From Coprobacillus sp. CAG:698 (GTDB lineage Bacteria > Bacillota_I > Bacilli_A > ML615J-28 > CAG-698): a DNA stretch of 22,821 nt. The notes under the pieces were generated by a model. That model made no database searches, was not told the origin of the DNA, and saw only the letters and a list, made by a program, of their open reading frames with translations. Positions 14,872 to 22,821 of the stretch are shown piece by piece. A program made the translations under genes and the position numbers. The DNA lies in the NCBI GenBank assembly GCA_000431235.1, contig HF988731.1, positions 1 to 22,821 of the forward strand. The letters run 5' to 3'. Position 1 is the first letter of the stretch, and each line of letters opens with the position of its first letter.

Positions 14872-15945
14872 ATGAACAATAATAAAACAACACAAAATAG
14901 TACAAAAATAGGAAATATCAAGTTAACAATTTTTATGACTATTAGTAATATTCTTATATTAAGTGAAGTAGGATTCTATTCTTTTTTTACACCTTTTAAA
15001 CACACATCATGGATAGCTCTTTTAATTTATATAGGGATTACTTTTATTCTCTCAATTATTTTTAAAGGTTTTCCCAATGACACTGGAATAATTAAAATTA
15101 TTAATAAACATTTTATAATAAAATACTTACTATTGATTTATTATTTTATTGTTATCTCTACAATGATATTTTTAGGAACAATTATTATAAAAGATAAATT
15201 CTATTCAGATGTTAGTATAATTATTATTTATGCTACTCTTCTATTCACATGTATTTATATAGGATTCAGTAATTTCAATAATATTATAAACGTATCAATG
15301 ATTTTTTTTACTTTAATAATTGTATTTTATGCAATTTCCTTGACACACTTAGATGGTCGTAATTTAAATCTTTTACTTCCTTTTACATTTGATATAAAGA
15401 AAATCTTTTTAGGTAAAATTATTTTATTATTTCCTTTAGAAAATATATTGTTTTCTTTAAATACTGATAATTTACGCAATGGATTTAAAACTAAAGCCTA
15501 TACAATAGGAAATCTTTCGTCAATGTTTTATCTTCTTCTTATATTTATAGATTCATTAACATTATTAGGAGCTAATTACTTTAAAAACGTAAAATATGGA
15601 AGTTTCATTAGATGGGAAGTATATCAAGGAAATAAATTCATTGAAAATTATGATATATTTGTTCTTATCATTATGGTAACAACAATAGTTTTTCGAATGG
15701 GACTAAATATTAACAATTTTCAAACGATAATGGGTATAAAAAAGACAAATAAATTTAATACTATATTTTTCATTCTAATTTTTATTGTTTTATCTGTCTA
15801 TTGCTTATTTATAAATAATTTACAAGTAATCATCAAATATGCTATAGAAATATCGTTTATAATTATTATCATTCTCTATATATATTTTGTAGTTTTGTCA
15901 TGGATTATTTATATTAGGAGGAAAAAAATCTATGGAAACAAATGA
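14872..15945 (+). CDS. gerAB: Spore germination protein, GerAB/GerB family membrane subunit
   Basis: The transporter-like (APC superfamily) subunit of a spore germinant receptor, which is thought to bind the germinant and to reside in the spore inner membrane. The 357-residue protein has about ten hydrophobic segments from residue 15 to the C-terminus, with the family's 'NILILSEVGFYSFFTP' start and the 'LLFPLENILFSL' stretch in the middle. AGGGTGAT precedes the ATG at 14872. It is the first gene of a three-gene operon, overlapping the next by 14 bases. The order B-A-C differs from the A-B-C order of Bacillus gerA. Expression would be expected in the forespore, but I could not find a convincing sigma-G promoter. 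Confidence 0.85.
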   Translation: MNNNKTTQNSTKIGNIKLTIFMTISNILILSEVGFYSFFTPFKHTSWIALLIYIGITFILSIIFKGFPNDTGIIKIINKHFIIKYLLLIYYFIVISTMIFLGTIIIKDKFYSDVSIIIIYATLLFTCIYIGFSNFNNIINVSMIFFTLIIVFYAISLTHLDGRNLNLLLPFTFDIKKIFLGKIILLFPLENILFSLNTDNLRNGFKTKAYTIGNLSSMFYLLLIFIDSLTLLGANYFKNVKYGSFIRWEVYQGNKFIENYDIFVLIIMVTTIVFRMGLNINNFQTIMGIKKTNKFNTIFFILIFIVLSVYCLFINNLQVIIKYAIEISFIIIIILYIYFVVLSWIIYIRRKKIYGNK

Positions 15946-17353
15946 AACGATTTTAAATAGAATACTAAAAAAATTAACTGAAAATATAAATGTAAATATG
16001 ATTGATTCCGAAATCAATGGTATAAATATGAAATTAGTTTTTCATAGATATCTTGCTGATTTAAAAAGATTCAATAAAGATTTAACTGGAAAAATATCAT
16101 TAGATAACTACAAAAAGTTAGAAACAATATACCCAGGAGTATATTATAAAACTAATCTTTTAGAAAAAGATTTATACGATTCAATTTTTTCAGGTAATAT
16201 TTTTTTGGCTATTAATGATGTATATTATCTTATCACATGTCAAACAGACATGAAAAGATCAATTTCAGATAGTATTATAGAACCTAATAATATTCTAGGT
16301 GCTCGAGATGGTTTTATTGAAAGTATCGAAACTAATATTTCTCTCATTCAAAAAAGAATTAGATCTACTGGCTTAACAATAGAAAAATTTAACATAGGAG
16401 AACGAAGTAATACTACTGTTAATGTTTTATATATAAAAGACATTGCTGATAAAAGAAATGTAGATAAGGTCTTAGAAAAATTAACTTCAGTAATTACTGA
16501 TTCATTTCAATCAATTAACGAAATAACTTATTTATTTGAAAAAAATAGTTTATTTCCAATGTGTTCTGAAATAGGATCACCAGATCTTGCTGCTCAAGAA
16601 TTAATCGAAGGTCGTATTCTTATTATGATAGATCAGTTACCAGTAGCTGTAACTTTACCGGTAACAATAACATACTTCTTTTCATTAAAAGAAGGAAGAC
16701 ATTCTAAACCACCAATAACTTTATATAGTAGAATTATAATTGCTTTTTGTTTATTCTTTGGAGTATATTTTTTAGGTATTTACGCAGCAATTATAACTCA
16801 CCATACAAACACATTATCACTTATAATTATTTCCGAAATTAAATCTTCTTTACAAGGGTCAACCTTACCTCTTTTTCTAGAGTTCTTCTTCTTAACATTT
16901 TTATTTGATATTCTCAGACTCTCTTCAGCAAAATCACCAAATATTAGTTTACAAAATGTAATTATCACTGTAGGTGGTTTATTAATTGGACAAAATGCTG
17001 TTAATAGTGGCTTTATTTCTTCTTTTAATCTTGTAATAATCGCTATTGCACACATTTGCACATATGCAATAACAAATAATCAACGTTTTATTACATCATT
17101 AAGTGTTCTGAGAATGTTTCTACTATTAACAGGTATGATCTTAGGTTTATATGGTTTACTTATTTCATTAATCGTAGTTACATGTTACCTTAGCCGAAAG
17201 TTAAGTATTACTACTCCATACTTTGAACCCGTAAGTCCATTTATTAAAGAAGACTTTTTGAAATTATTTTTTGGAAATAAAATCAAAAAAAGAAAAAAGA
17301 GAGATTACTCTCTGGAAACAAATGATAATACGAGAGGTATAGTTAAAAAATGA
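15932..17353 (+). CDS. gerAA: Spore germination protein, GerAA/GerA family subunit
   Basis: The A subunit of the germinant receptor, which oligomerises into a channel in the spore inner membrane. The 473-residue protein has a soluble N-terminal half with the family signature 'EPNNILGARDGFIES' (117-131) and 'SLIQKRIR' (137-144). A segment 'IEGRILIMIDQLPVAVTLP' follows, where the usual DGxP is DQLP, and then several membrane helices (about 265-430) and a basic C-terminus. AGGAGG (15916-15921) lies ten bases before the ATG. It overlaps gerAB by 14 bases and gerAC by 4 (ATGA), so all three are coupled. It ends at TGA, which shows that the standard code is used. Confidence 0.93.
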   Translation: METNETILNRILKKLTENINVNMIDSEINGINMKLVFHRYLADLKRFNKDLTGKISLDNYKKLETIYPGVYYKTNLLEKDLYDSIFSGNIFLAINDVYYLITCQTDMKRSISDSIIEPNNILGARDGFIESIETNISLIQKRIRSTGLTIEKFNIGERSNTTVNVLYIKDIADKRNVDKVLEKLTSVITDSFQSINEITYLFEKNSLFPMCSEIGSPDLAAQELIEGRILIMIDQLPVAVTLPVTITYFFSLKEGRHSKPPITLYSRIIIAFCLFFGVYFLGIYAAIITHHTNTLSLIIISEIKSSLQGSTLPLFLEFFFLTFLFDILRLSSAKSPNISLQNVIITVGGLLIGQNAVNSGFISSFNLVIIAIAHICTYAITNNQRFITSLSVLRMFLLLTGMILGLYGLLISLIVVTCYLSRKLSITTPYFEPVSPFIKEDFLKLFFGNKIKKRKKRDYSLETNDNTRGIVKK

Positions 17354-18399
17354 AAAAAATGCTTATAATCATTCTTATGCTCTTTTTTGTAACTAGATGT
17401 GGAAAAAATCCCCATCTTGATTTAACTGTTTTTGTAGATTCTATTGGTATTGACTACAATAAAGAAGCAAAAGAATATACTTTATATTATCACATTGCCA
17501 CTTCAGATACTTTGCTAACTACAGAATTAGGAGCTAATAGTGTTGATAATAAATATTCTATTGCTAGTATTAAATCAAATGACCTATACGATGCAATTAA
17601 AGTTTTAACAGAAAACTCAGTACGTAATGTTCTTCTAACACATGTACAATCAGTTATTTTCACAGAAGATTTTATTTCTAAAGAAAACTTAGATTATTTT
17701 GATAGTATTATAAAAACATATAATAATATTTCCCCAAACTTTTATATTTTCGTTACAGATTCTAAACTTGACGATGTTTATTCGATAAAAAATCCAGATA
17801 ACATCAGTTCATTTTTTTCAATTATAACAAGTAACAATTATATAACAACTTATAATTTAACTTATTACACAGAGTTTGTACAAGCATGGTATGAAGAAAC
17901 ACTTCTTCTTAAACTTATTAAAATATCTTCAACCGATAAAATTTGGAAAGATGAAAAAGATAAATTAACAACTTTATATATATCTGGAGAATTATATATA
18001 AGAAATGATGGAACATATGTAAAAATAGATAATGACGACTATAAAGCCTTAGAACTTTTAAACCATGAATACATCTCCACAATAATATTTGAAGGCATTC
18101 ATTTTTCGTTGCATGAATTTGCCTTTAAAATTATTGAAAAGGACAATAAATTTATTTTTACGCTTTATGGAAAAATCTTCTCTACAAATGTTAATAGCAA
18201 TAATAGCGTTGAAATTGTAAATTTATTTAAAAGAAATGTAAATAAAGAACTACAAAAATTGGTAGATTTATCAAAAGAAAAAAATATTGATATATTTGAT
18301 TTTGAAGATAAAATATATCGTAAGTATAATAAAAAAGGACAATTTGATTTACAAAATGTCCAAGTAGAATATAAATCCTTCTTCAAACTTATGAATTAG
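17350..18399 (+). CDS. gerAC: Spore germination lipoprotein, GerAC family
   Basis: The lipoprotein subunit of the germinant receptor, anchored to the outer face of the spore inner membrane. The 349-residue protein has a short hydrophobic signal (2-15) and a candidate lipobox VTRC with the Cys at 17; Arg at -1 is unusual. The mature part starts 'GKNPHLDLTVFVDSIGIDYN', matching the family's conserved 'D...V..IGID' opening. It continues with the three-domain Ger(x)C pattern, including 'LTHVQSVIFTEDF' and a C-terminal helix followed by 'VEYKSFFK'. ATG at 17350 overlaps the gerAA stop. The end overlaps the convergent M16 gene by 11 bases, and the terminator lies inside that gene. Confidence 0.85.
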   Translation: MKKMLIIILMLFFVTRCGKNPHLDLTVFVDSIGIDYNKEAKEYTLYYHIATSDTLLTTELGANSVDNKYSIASIKSNDLYDAIKVLTENSVRNVLLTHVQSVIFTEDFISKENLDYFDSIIKTYNNISPNFYIFVTDSKLDDVYSIKNPDNISSFFSIITSNNYITTYNLTYYTEFVQAWYEETLLLKLIKISSTDKIWKDEKDKLTTLYISGELYIRNDGTYVKIDNDDYKALELLNHEYISTIIFEGIHFSLHEFAFKIIEKDNKFIFTLYGKIFSTNVNSNNSVEIVNLFKRNVNKELQKLVDLSKEKNIDIFDFEDKIYRKYNKKGQFDLQNVQVEYKSFFKLMN

Positions 18400-19672
18400 G
18401 GTAGATTATATAATAACTCATGGCCTCTTTTTTGATAAAAGAGCCTATTTTTTTTACATCATCATTGGTAATTTCATTCAAAACATCAAAATAAGCTAAC
18501 AAATCATTATTATCAGCTAAGTAACTCATGTAACTTGAAGTTTCACTTTCAACGTTATCAAAATCACTTATAGTCATTCCATAAAGTATTCTTTTCTTTT
18601 TTTCTATAAGTTCTTTAGAAAAATCAAATTCATCATAAGAAAGCACTCTTTTCTGTATGCGGTTAAAAAATTCAAGAGGGTTATTGGAATCAACTTCAAT
18701 ATTATAAAAAACAGCATTATCATCAACATAACATTCTGAATAATATTTACTTAAAATTATTTTATCATCAAAAAGATTTTGATAAAAATTTGTATCTGAA
18801 CCAAATAAACATCCAAAGAATAATCTAATTAATGTATCAATTCGAGCATGTTCGTTTACTTTATTTTTTTGAAAAAACACTGGAAATTTTATGCCTACAG
18901 AAATTTTCGGCATTATAATATCCATTTTTGATGAATCATTACTCTTTATATCATTGTCATCATCAATTAGTACTTTATAGTTAATTTTATTTGCAAATGT
19001 TTTTTGTGATTGATTATTTCTCACAATTTCAATTACTTCATTAGGGTCAACATCTCCACCAATAATCAAGCTCATATTAGATGGATGATAAAAAATTCTA
19101 TGTGCTTTATTTAATACTTCTTTATCAGTTGCCATTATGTCTTCAATAGTACCACATATATCATAAATTAAAGGATGATTTTTATAAAGATTATTTTTAA
19201 TTCCTTGATAAATCATATTTGATGGTTTATCTTGATACATCAAAAGTTCTTGTTTTATTATTTCTTTTTCTCTATTGACATTTTCAGTAGTAAAATGAGG
19301 ATTTTGTACAAAATCAAGTAAAAGGTTTAAACCTTTTTCTAGGTTATGTAGTCCAGAGAAATAATATGATGTTGAGTTTTGACATGTATATGCATTTACA
19401 TCTAATCCTAATTTTGCAAAATCCTCGGATACATCTTGACCATTTTTCTTCTCAAACATTTTATGTTCTAAAAAATGAGCTGTTCCTTTAGGAAAATTAA
19501 TAATATCATTATCTACTTTTATTTTTATATCAATCGATCCAAATTTGGTTTGAAATCCAACAAAAAATCTCTTAAAACCACTTTTGGGAATTATCACAAC
19601 CTGTAAGCCGTTTTCGAGCGTTTCCAAACAGACTTTTTCATTTATTGAATCGTAGTTATGCGTTATCATCAT
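18389..19672 (-). CDS. M16 family zinc peptidase, YmfH-like catalytic subunit
   Basis: A 427-residue insulinase-type (M16) metallopeptidase. The inverted zinc motif HFLEH (H66, E69, H70) and the third ligand E142 in 'EIIKQELLMYQD' are intact, so it should be catalytic. It follows and overlaps by 17 bases a non-catalytic M16 gene, as ymfF-ymfH do in Bacillus; the two probably form a heterodimer that degrades or processes peptides in the cytosol. The frame opens at a TTG (19708) within the upstream gene, but AAGGA followed seven bases later by ATG (19670-19672) is the better start; a second ATG follows at once. Its stop overlaps gerAC by 11 bases. The natural substrate is unknown. Confidence 0.9.
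   Translation of the reverse strand: MMITHNYDSINEKVCLETLENGLQVVIIPKSGFKRFFVGFQTKFGSIDIKIKVDNDIINFPKGTAHFLEHKMFEKKNGQDVSEDFAKLGLDVNAYTCQNSTSYYFSGLHNLEKGLNLLLDFVQNPHFTTENVNREKEIIKQELLMYQDKPSNMIYQGIKNNLYKNHPLIYDICGTIEDIMATDKEVLNKAHRIFYHPSNMSLIIGGDVDPNEVIEIVRNNQSQKTFANKINYKVLIDDDNDIKSNDSSKMDIIMPKISVGIKFPVFFQKNKVNEHARIDTLIRLFFGCLFGSDTNFYQNLFDDKIILSKYYSECYVDDNAVFYNIEVDSNNPLEFFNRIQKRVLSYDEFDFSKELIEKKKRILYGMTISDFDNVESETSSYMSYLADNNDLLAYFDVLNEITNDDVKKIGSFIKKEAMSYYIIYPNS
18422..18455 (+). terminator. gerAC terminator inside the convergent M16 gene
   Basis: GGC(C)TCTTTT (18422-18431) pairs with AAAAGAGCC (18437-18445), with one bulged C, and a run of eight T (18448-18455) follows on the plus strand. It lies entirely in the last codons of the M16 peptidase on the other strand. 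Confidence 0.75.
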
Positions 19673-20918
19673 TATCACTTCCTTCTGAAAGCAAATATAC
19701 AGTATCAAGTTTTAAGTGGCGTGATACATTTATTATATCATCTATGGTAATTTTTTCTATTTTTGCTTTAATAGTTTCTATGGTATCATGTCTATTAAAA
19801 AGTAAATTATCGAATCTTAAGCCAAATATACCCCCAAAACTATCATTATTTTCAAGTGTTGAATCAATGGATTCTTTCTTAACAATTTCAAATAATTCTT
19901 TATCCACTTCTCCGTTTTGATATTTTTCAAGTTCACAGTTTATTAACTCGATTGTTTTATTAAAGTTTTCTTTTTCAATGCCAACATCAATGAACATTAC
20001 TTTCTTCGAATTTTCTAAAGATGCTTCAATAGAATAACATAATCCATTTTGCTCTCTTACAACTCTAAATAAATTAGAACTAGTAATGCCACCAAACATC
20101 TCAACAAATATTTCTAAACCATCAATTTCGGTATCTACTAACGAAATGTCAGTACGATAACCCAATATAAGTACTGCTTGTTTTATATTTGCTTTTTCTT
20201 TAACTATATTCACTTTTTTTATGTCATATTTACCTTTATAGACTAAATCAAAAACTTTATTTTGACTATATAAAGAGTTAAACTTGTTTAATTTTTTATC
20301 TAAATCATCAAAACAATCACCAATTGCATAAATTACTTTTTTGCTATTATTGATTAAATCTAAATATGTTTTATATAAATCTTTAGGTGTAATTTTTTCA
20401 ATTTCCTCTTTTGTACCTAAAGGATTACAAGAAAATATTTCATCATTAAACATTAGTTCATTTATTCTTCGATATGCACAATACGGCTTACTATTATATT
20501 CTTTTTTAAGATTTTCTAATAAATTATTTTTAGCTTCTTCAAAGGACTTCTCTTCAAAAGATTCATTTATCACATTAGGATTAAGTAAAAATTCATACAT
20601 CATATCAATTGCTCGTGAAAGCAAATTATCATCATTTGTGTAATGAGGATTTATTAAGTTTAATGTTAGAAAAGTTATTCTTGTATTATATAAGTAATGA
20701 TTACTAAACACAAGTCTTGTATTATAAAGATCTGATATTACATCTAATTTTTTTTTCTTATCATTATATTTTTTTGATGATAAAGTTAAAACACTTGCTA
20801 GCAGTGAATAACTTGTTATATTTTCTTTATTATATTCATTAAAGAAACAAAATCTTATCATAACTTTTTTAAATTTATTTTCATTTATAATGTTTATCGG
20901 AATATTATTTAAGTACAT
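19656..20918 (-). CDS. M16 family peptidase-like protein, YmfF-like non-catalytic subunit
   Basis: A 420-residue M16-fold protein. The HxxEH zinc motif is absent from the N-terminal half (that region reads 'YSLLASVLTLSSKKYND'), while the C-terminal half keeps 'GGITSSNLFRVVREQNGLCYSI', the conserved Arg/Tyr segment that binds substrate in trans. It is thus the partner of the catalytic subunit encoded by the following gene, as in the Bacillus ymfF-ymfH pair. ATG at 20916-20918 has a weak GGTGA upstream. It is first in a two-gene unit and follows the deoD terminator. No clear promoter could be named in 20919-20972. Confidence 0.87.
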   Translation of the reverse strand: MYLNNIPINIINENKFKKVMIRFCFFNEYNKENITSYSLLASVLTLSSKKYNDKKKKLDVISDLYNTRLVFSNHYLYNTRITFLTLNLINPHYTNDDNLLSRAIDMMYEFLLNPNVINESFEEKSFEEAKNNLLENLKKEYNSKPYCAYRRINELMFNDEIFSCNPLGTKEEIEKITPKDLYKTYLDLINNSKKVIYAIGDCFDDLDKKLNKFNSLYSQNKVFDLVYKGKYDIKKVNIVKEKANIKQAVLILGYRTDISLVDTEIDGLEIFVEMFGGITSSNLFRVVREQNGLCYSIEASLENSKKVMFIDVGIEKENFNKTIELINCELEKYQNGEVDKELFEIVKKESIDSTLENNDSFGGIFGLRFDNLLFNRHDTIETIKAKIEKITIDDIINVSRHLKLDTVYLLSEGSDNDDNA

Positions 20919-20966
20919 AACGTCACCATTTACAATAGTTATTATTTCAAAATATTTATAAATTAT

Positions 20967-20999
20967 TAAAAAAAACTGCTTACAGATTTAAAGCAGTTT
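20967..20999 (-). terminator. Terminator of the deoC-deoD operon
   Basis: On the minus strand AAACTGCTT pairs with AAGCAGTTT (plus 20991-20999 and 20973-20981), followed by a long T run. The deoD stop (20980-20982) lies in the stem. Confidence 0.9.
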
Positions 21000-21696
21000 C
21001 TAAAGCTATTTCCATCATCTTATTAAATGATGTTTGGCGTTCTTCGCTAGTAGTTACTTCGTGAGTTACAAGTGAATCAGAAACAGTTAGTAAACAAGCA
21101 GCTCTTTTACCTAATTTTTTGGCATTTGCGAAAAGAGCAAATGATTCCATTTCAACGCAACAGCATCCGTATTTTTCAACTACATCTTTGAAGACATCAC
21201 CATTACTACGATAGAAAACATCACTAGAATGAATTATATCAGTTATAATAGGATAGTTAAGTTTATGAGCAGCTTTCTTAATTTCATCAAATAATTCTTT
21301 ATTTGTTTCCATTATATTCTCTTCATATCCATAAGCTACTTTAGCATAAGTTGATTCAGAGTATGCTGATGTTGCAAGAATAACATCGTAAATTTTTGCA
21401 CTCTTAGAATATGATCCACATGAACCAATTCTTATAATGTTTTCAACACCATAAAAGTTGAAAAGTTCATAAGAATAAATTCCAATACTAGGCATTCCCA
21501 TACCTGATCCCATTACAGTAACTTTTTTACCTTTATAATATCCTGTAAAACCATACATATTACGAACACTATTAATTTTTTTAACATCTTGTAAATATGT
21601 TTTCGCAATATATTCAGCTCTTAGAGGATCACCAGGCATTAAAACAGTTTTTCCAAAATCTTCTTTACATTTAGCTTCAATATGAGGAGTAGCCAT
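20980..21696 (-). CDS. deoD: Purine-nucleoside phosphorylase DeoD
   Basis: Cleaves purine (deoxy)nucleosides with phosphate to base and (deoxy)ribose-1-phosphate. The 238-residue hexameric-type enzyme has 'MPGDPLRAEYIA' (20-31), 'VMGSGMGMPSIGIY' and 'RIGSCGSY' for the phosphate site, 'VEMESFALFA' for ribose and 'TVSDSLVTHE' with the catalytic Asp. The ATG overlaps the deoC stop by one base (TAATG), with AAAGGA inside deoC, so the two are coupled. The gene ends in a strong terminator. Together with DeoC it breaks deoxynucleosides down for carbon and salvages bases. Confidence 0.97.
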   Translation of the reverse strand: MATPHIEAKCKEDFGKTVLMPGDPLRAEYIAKTYLQDVKKINSVRNMYGFTGYYKGKKVTVMGSGMGMPSIGIYSYELFNFYGVENIIRIGSCGSYSKSAKIYDVILATSAYSESTYAKVAYGYEENIMETNKELFDEIKKAAHKLNYPIITDIIHSSDVFYRSNGDVFKDVVEKYGCCCVEMESFALFANAKKLGKRAACLLTVSDSLVTHEVTTSEERQTSFNKMMEIALETALNL

Positions 21697-22373
21697 TATT
21701 TTTTATTCCTTTCATTATATTCTTCAATTATTTTTTTGCCAGAACTTGCACCAATACGTGTAGCACCTGCAGCAACCATTTTTTCTAAATCTTCTAAAGT
21801 TCTAATTCCACCACTTGCTTTAACACTCATTGTGCTAGGAATGCTTTTACGCATTAATGACACATGTTCTACTGTTGCCCCCCCAGTACCAAAACCAGTT
21901 GATGTTTTAACAAACTGAGCACCAGCTATACTTGCAGCATGACATGCTTCAACAATTTCCTCATCAGTCAAATAGCAAGTTTCTAAAATCACTTTAACTA
22001 AATTTCCATCAGCACTATCGACAACACTTCTAATCTCTTCAACAAGATAATTAAAATCATGTTCTTTAGCTTTGCCGACATTTATAACCATATCTATTTC
22101 ATTAGCACCATTTTTTACAGCATCCTCAGTTTCATAAGCTTTAACTTCCATTGTATTAGCTCCTAAAGGAAAACCTATAACAGTGCAAACACGAACATCA
22201 GTACCTTTTAAAAGTTCATGTGCTAATTTCACATTGCAAGGATTAACACATACACTTGCAAAATCATATTCCTTAGCTTCTTCGCATAATTTTTTAATGT
22301 CTTCAGCTGTTGCGAAAGCCTTTAGTAATGTATGATCAATTAATTTATTAATTTTGATATCAATATTTTTCAT
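21696..22373 (-). CDS. deoC: Deoxyribose-phosphate aldolase DeoC
   Basis: Converts 2-deoxyribose-5-phosphate to glyceraldehyde-3-phosphate and acetaldehyde. The 225-residue TIM barrel has the Schiff-base Lys K156 in 'FVKTSTGF', the proton-relay Lys K185 in 'VKASGGI' and D94 in 'NEIDMV'. 'IDHTLLKAFAT' at the start is typical. AGGAG lies eight bases before the ATG and overlaps the TAG stop of the upstream gene, so all three genes here may be one operon. A phosphopentomutase (deoB) is not in the window. Confidence 0.98.
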   Translation of the reverse strand: MKNIDIKINKLIDHTLLKAFATAEDIKKLCEEAKEYDFASVCVNPCNVKLAHELLKGTDVRVCTVIGFPLGANTMEVKAYETEDAVKNGANEIDMVINVGKAKEHDFNYLVEEIRSVVDSADGNLVKVILETCYLTDEEIVEACHAASIAGAQFVKTSTGFGTGGATVEHVSLMRKSIPSTMSVKASGGIRTLEDLEKMVAAGATRIGASSGKKIIEEYNERNKK

Positions 22374-22384
22374 ATTTACAACTC

Positions 22385-22821
22385 CTAGTATTTATCTAAT
22401 AAATCACAAATTGGTAAGGCAACAAATTCTTGATCAACAATTGCATATTTACGTAATTTGCTAACTACTGATTTACTTGATTTAGCAGCTTTAGCTTTTA
22501 TAGAATATAAATCATTAAATGAATTATCAACTTTAGTTAAGTATTTTTCCATAAACTTCATAAAGTCTCCACGACGAATATAGAATGAATCACCAGATTC
22601 TTCCTTTACTAAAACAAAATCAAAGTAAGGAACAAATAATGAAGCAATGCCTACATTCCAAGTTGTACAAATGCCAAATTCATTATTATGATAATCAATG
22701 ATTGGTGTACAAGGATTAACAACAATATCATAGTGAAATTGCTCTTTAAAATTATCCATATTTCTTTGATATTTGCATATTGCATTTAATTTATTTGAAT
22801 CATAAAAGACTTTACCTTCAG
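22385..22821 (-). CDS. Protein of unknown function, 5' end beyond the window
   Basis: I do not recognise this protein. The frame begins with a possible ATG at 22757-22759, but no ribosome binding site precedes it, and the same frame is open without a stop to the right edge of the window. The gene is therefore probably longer, with its start outside. At least 145 residues are visible, beginning 'EGKVFYDSNKLNAICKYQRN'. The visible part is soluble and mixed alpha/beta, with 'CTTWNVGIASLFVPYFDFV' and a Lys/Ser-rich stretch 'SIKAKAAKSSKSVVSKLRK' near the end. It lies upstream of deoC in the same direction, eleven bases away, which hints at a link to nucleoside use but does not show one. Confidence 0.7.
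   Translation of the reverse strand, partial: EGKVFYDSNKLNAICKYQRNMDNFKEQFHYDIVVNPCTPIIDYHNNEFGICTTWNVGIASLFVPYFDFVLVKEESGDSFYIRRGDFMKFMEKYLTKVDNSFNDLYSIKAKAAKSSKSVVSKLRKYAIVDQEFVALPICDLLDKY

Noticed and set aside
17351..17353. Possible use of UGA as Trp (Mollicutes code)
   Set aside because: gerAA ends at TGA exactly where the family ends and gerAC begins; Trp codons elsewhere are TGG.

Overview
The window is strongly A+T-rich and densely coding. Its genes belong to a low-GC Gram-positive bacterium (Bacillota). Four things support this: an L21 leader RNA before rplU; a ribosomal protein L27 with the Firmicutes-type cleavable N-terminus next to its protease Prp; a mutS-mutL-miaA run; and a three-gene spore germinant-receptor (Ger) operon. 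Codon use, small intergenic gaps and protein sizes suggest a gut Erysipelotrichia/RF39-like lineage, but that placement is inference. Genes end normally at TGA, TAG or TAA (gerAA ends at TGA), so the Mollicutes code with UGA as Trp does not apply.

Layout. 1-1000: a plus-strand DUF3737 beta-helix protein ending at a bidirectional terminator. 1003-7068, minus strand: mutS, mutL and miaA (mismatch repair and tRNA modification), preceded by an ECF-type vitamin transporter S subunit with its own terminator. 7127-9575, minus strand: the ribosomal operon L21 leader-rplU-prp-rpmA, a terminator/attenuator, then obgE. 9660-10681: a small two-helix Cys-containing membrane protein and a convergent iron-sulfur flavoprotein-like gene. 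10831-12957: a striking fusion of a DedA/VTT membrane domain, a PlsC-type acyltransferase, a zinc ribbon and an unassigned C-terminal domain. 12987-13730: cvpA. 13731-14050: a non-coding stretch with the cvpA promoter, a perfect 22-bp tandem repeat and the tRNA promoter. 14051-14125: tRNA-Gly(GCC). 14248-14646: ssb. 14872-18399, plus strand: gerAB-gerAA-gerAC. 18389-20918, minus strand: a pair of M16 peptidase-like proteins (YmfH/YmfF type). 20980 to the right edge, minus strand: deoD, deoC and a gene of unknown function whose 5' end lies outside the window.

How the genes work together. MutS and MutL form the mismatch-repair core; MutL carries the endonuclease motif, so MutH is not needed. 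L27 and Prp form a protease-substrate pair in ribosome assembly, with Obg a ribosome-associated GTPase downstream. DeoC and DeoD salvage (deoxy)nucleosides. GerAB, GerAA and GerAC form one membrane germinant receptor, which implies the organism makes spores or descends from a spore former.

Several terminators have the stop codon of their gene inside the hairpin, and the gerAC terminator lies inside the antisense coding end of the convergent M16 gene. No CRISPR array, insertion sequence or prophage was seen. The most unusual single item is the 708-residue DedA-acyltransferase-zinc-ribbon fusion.
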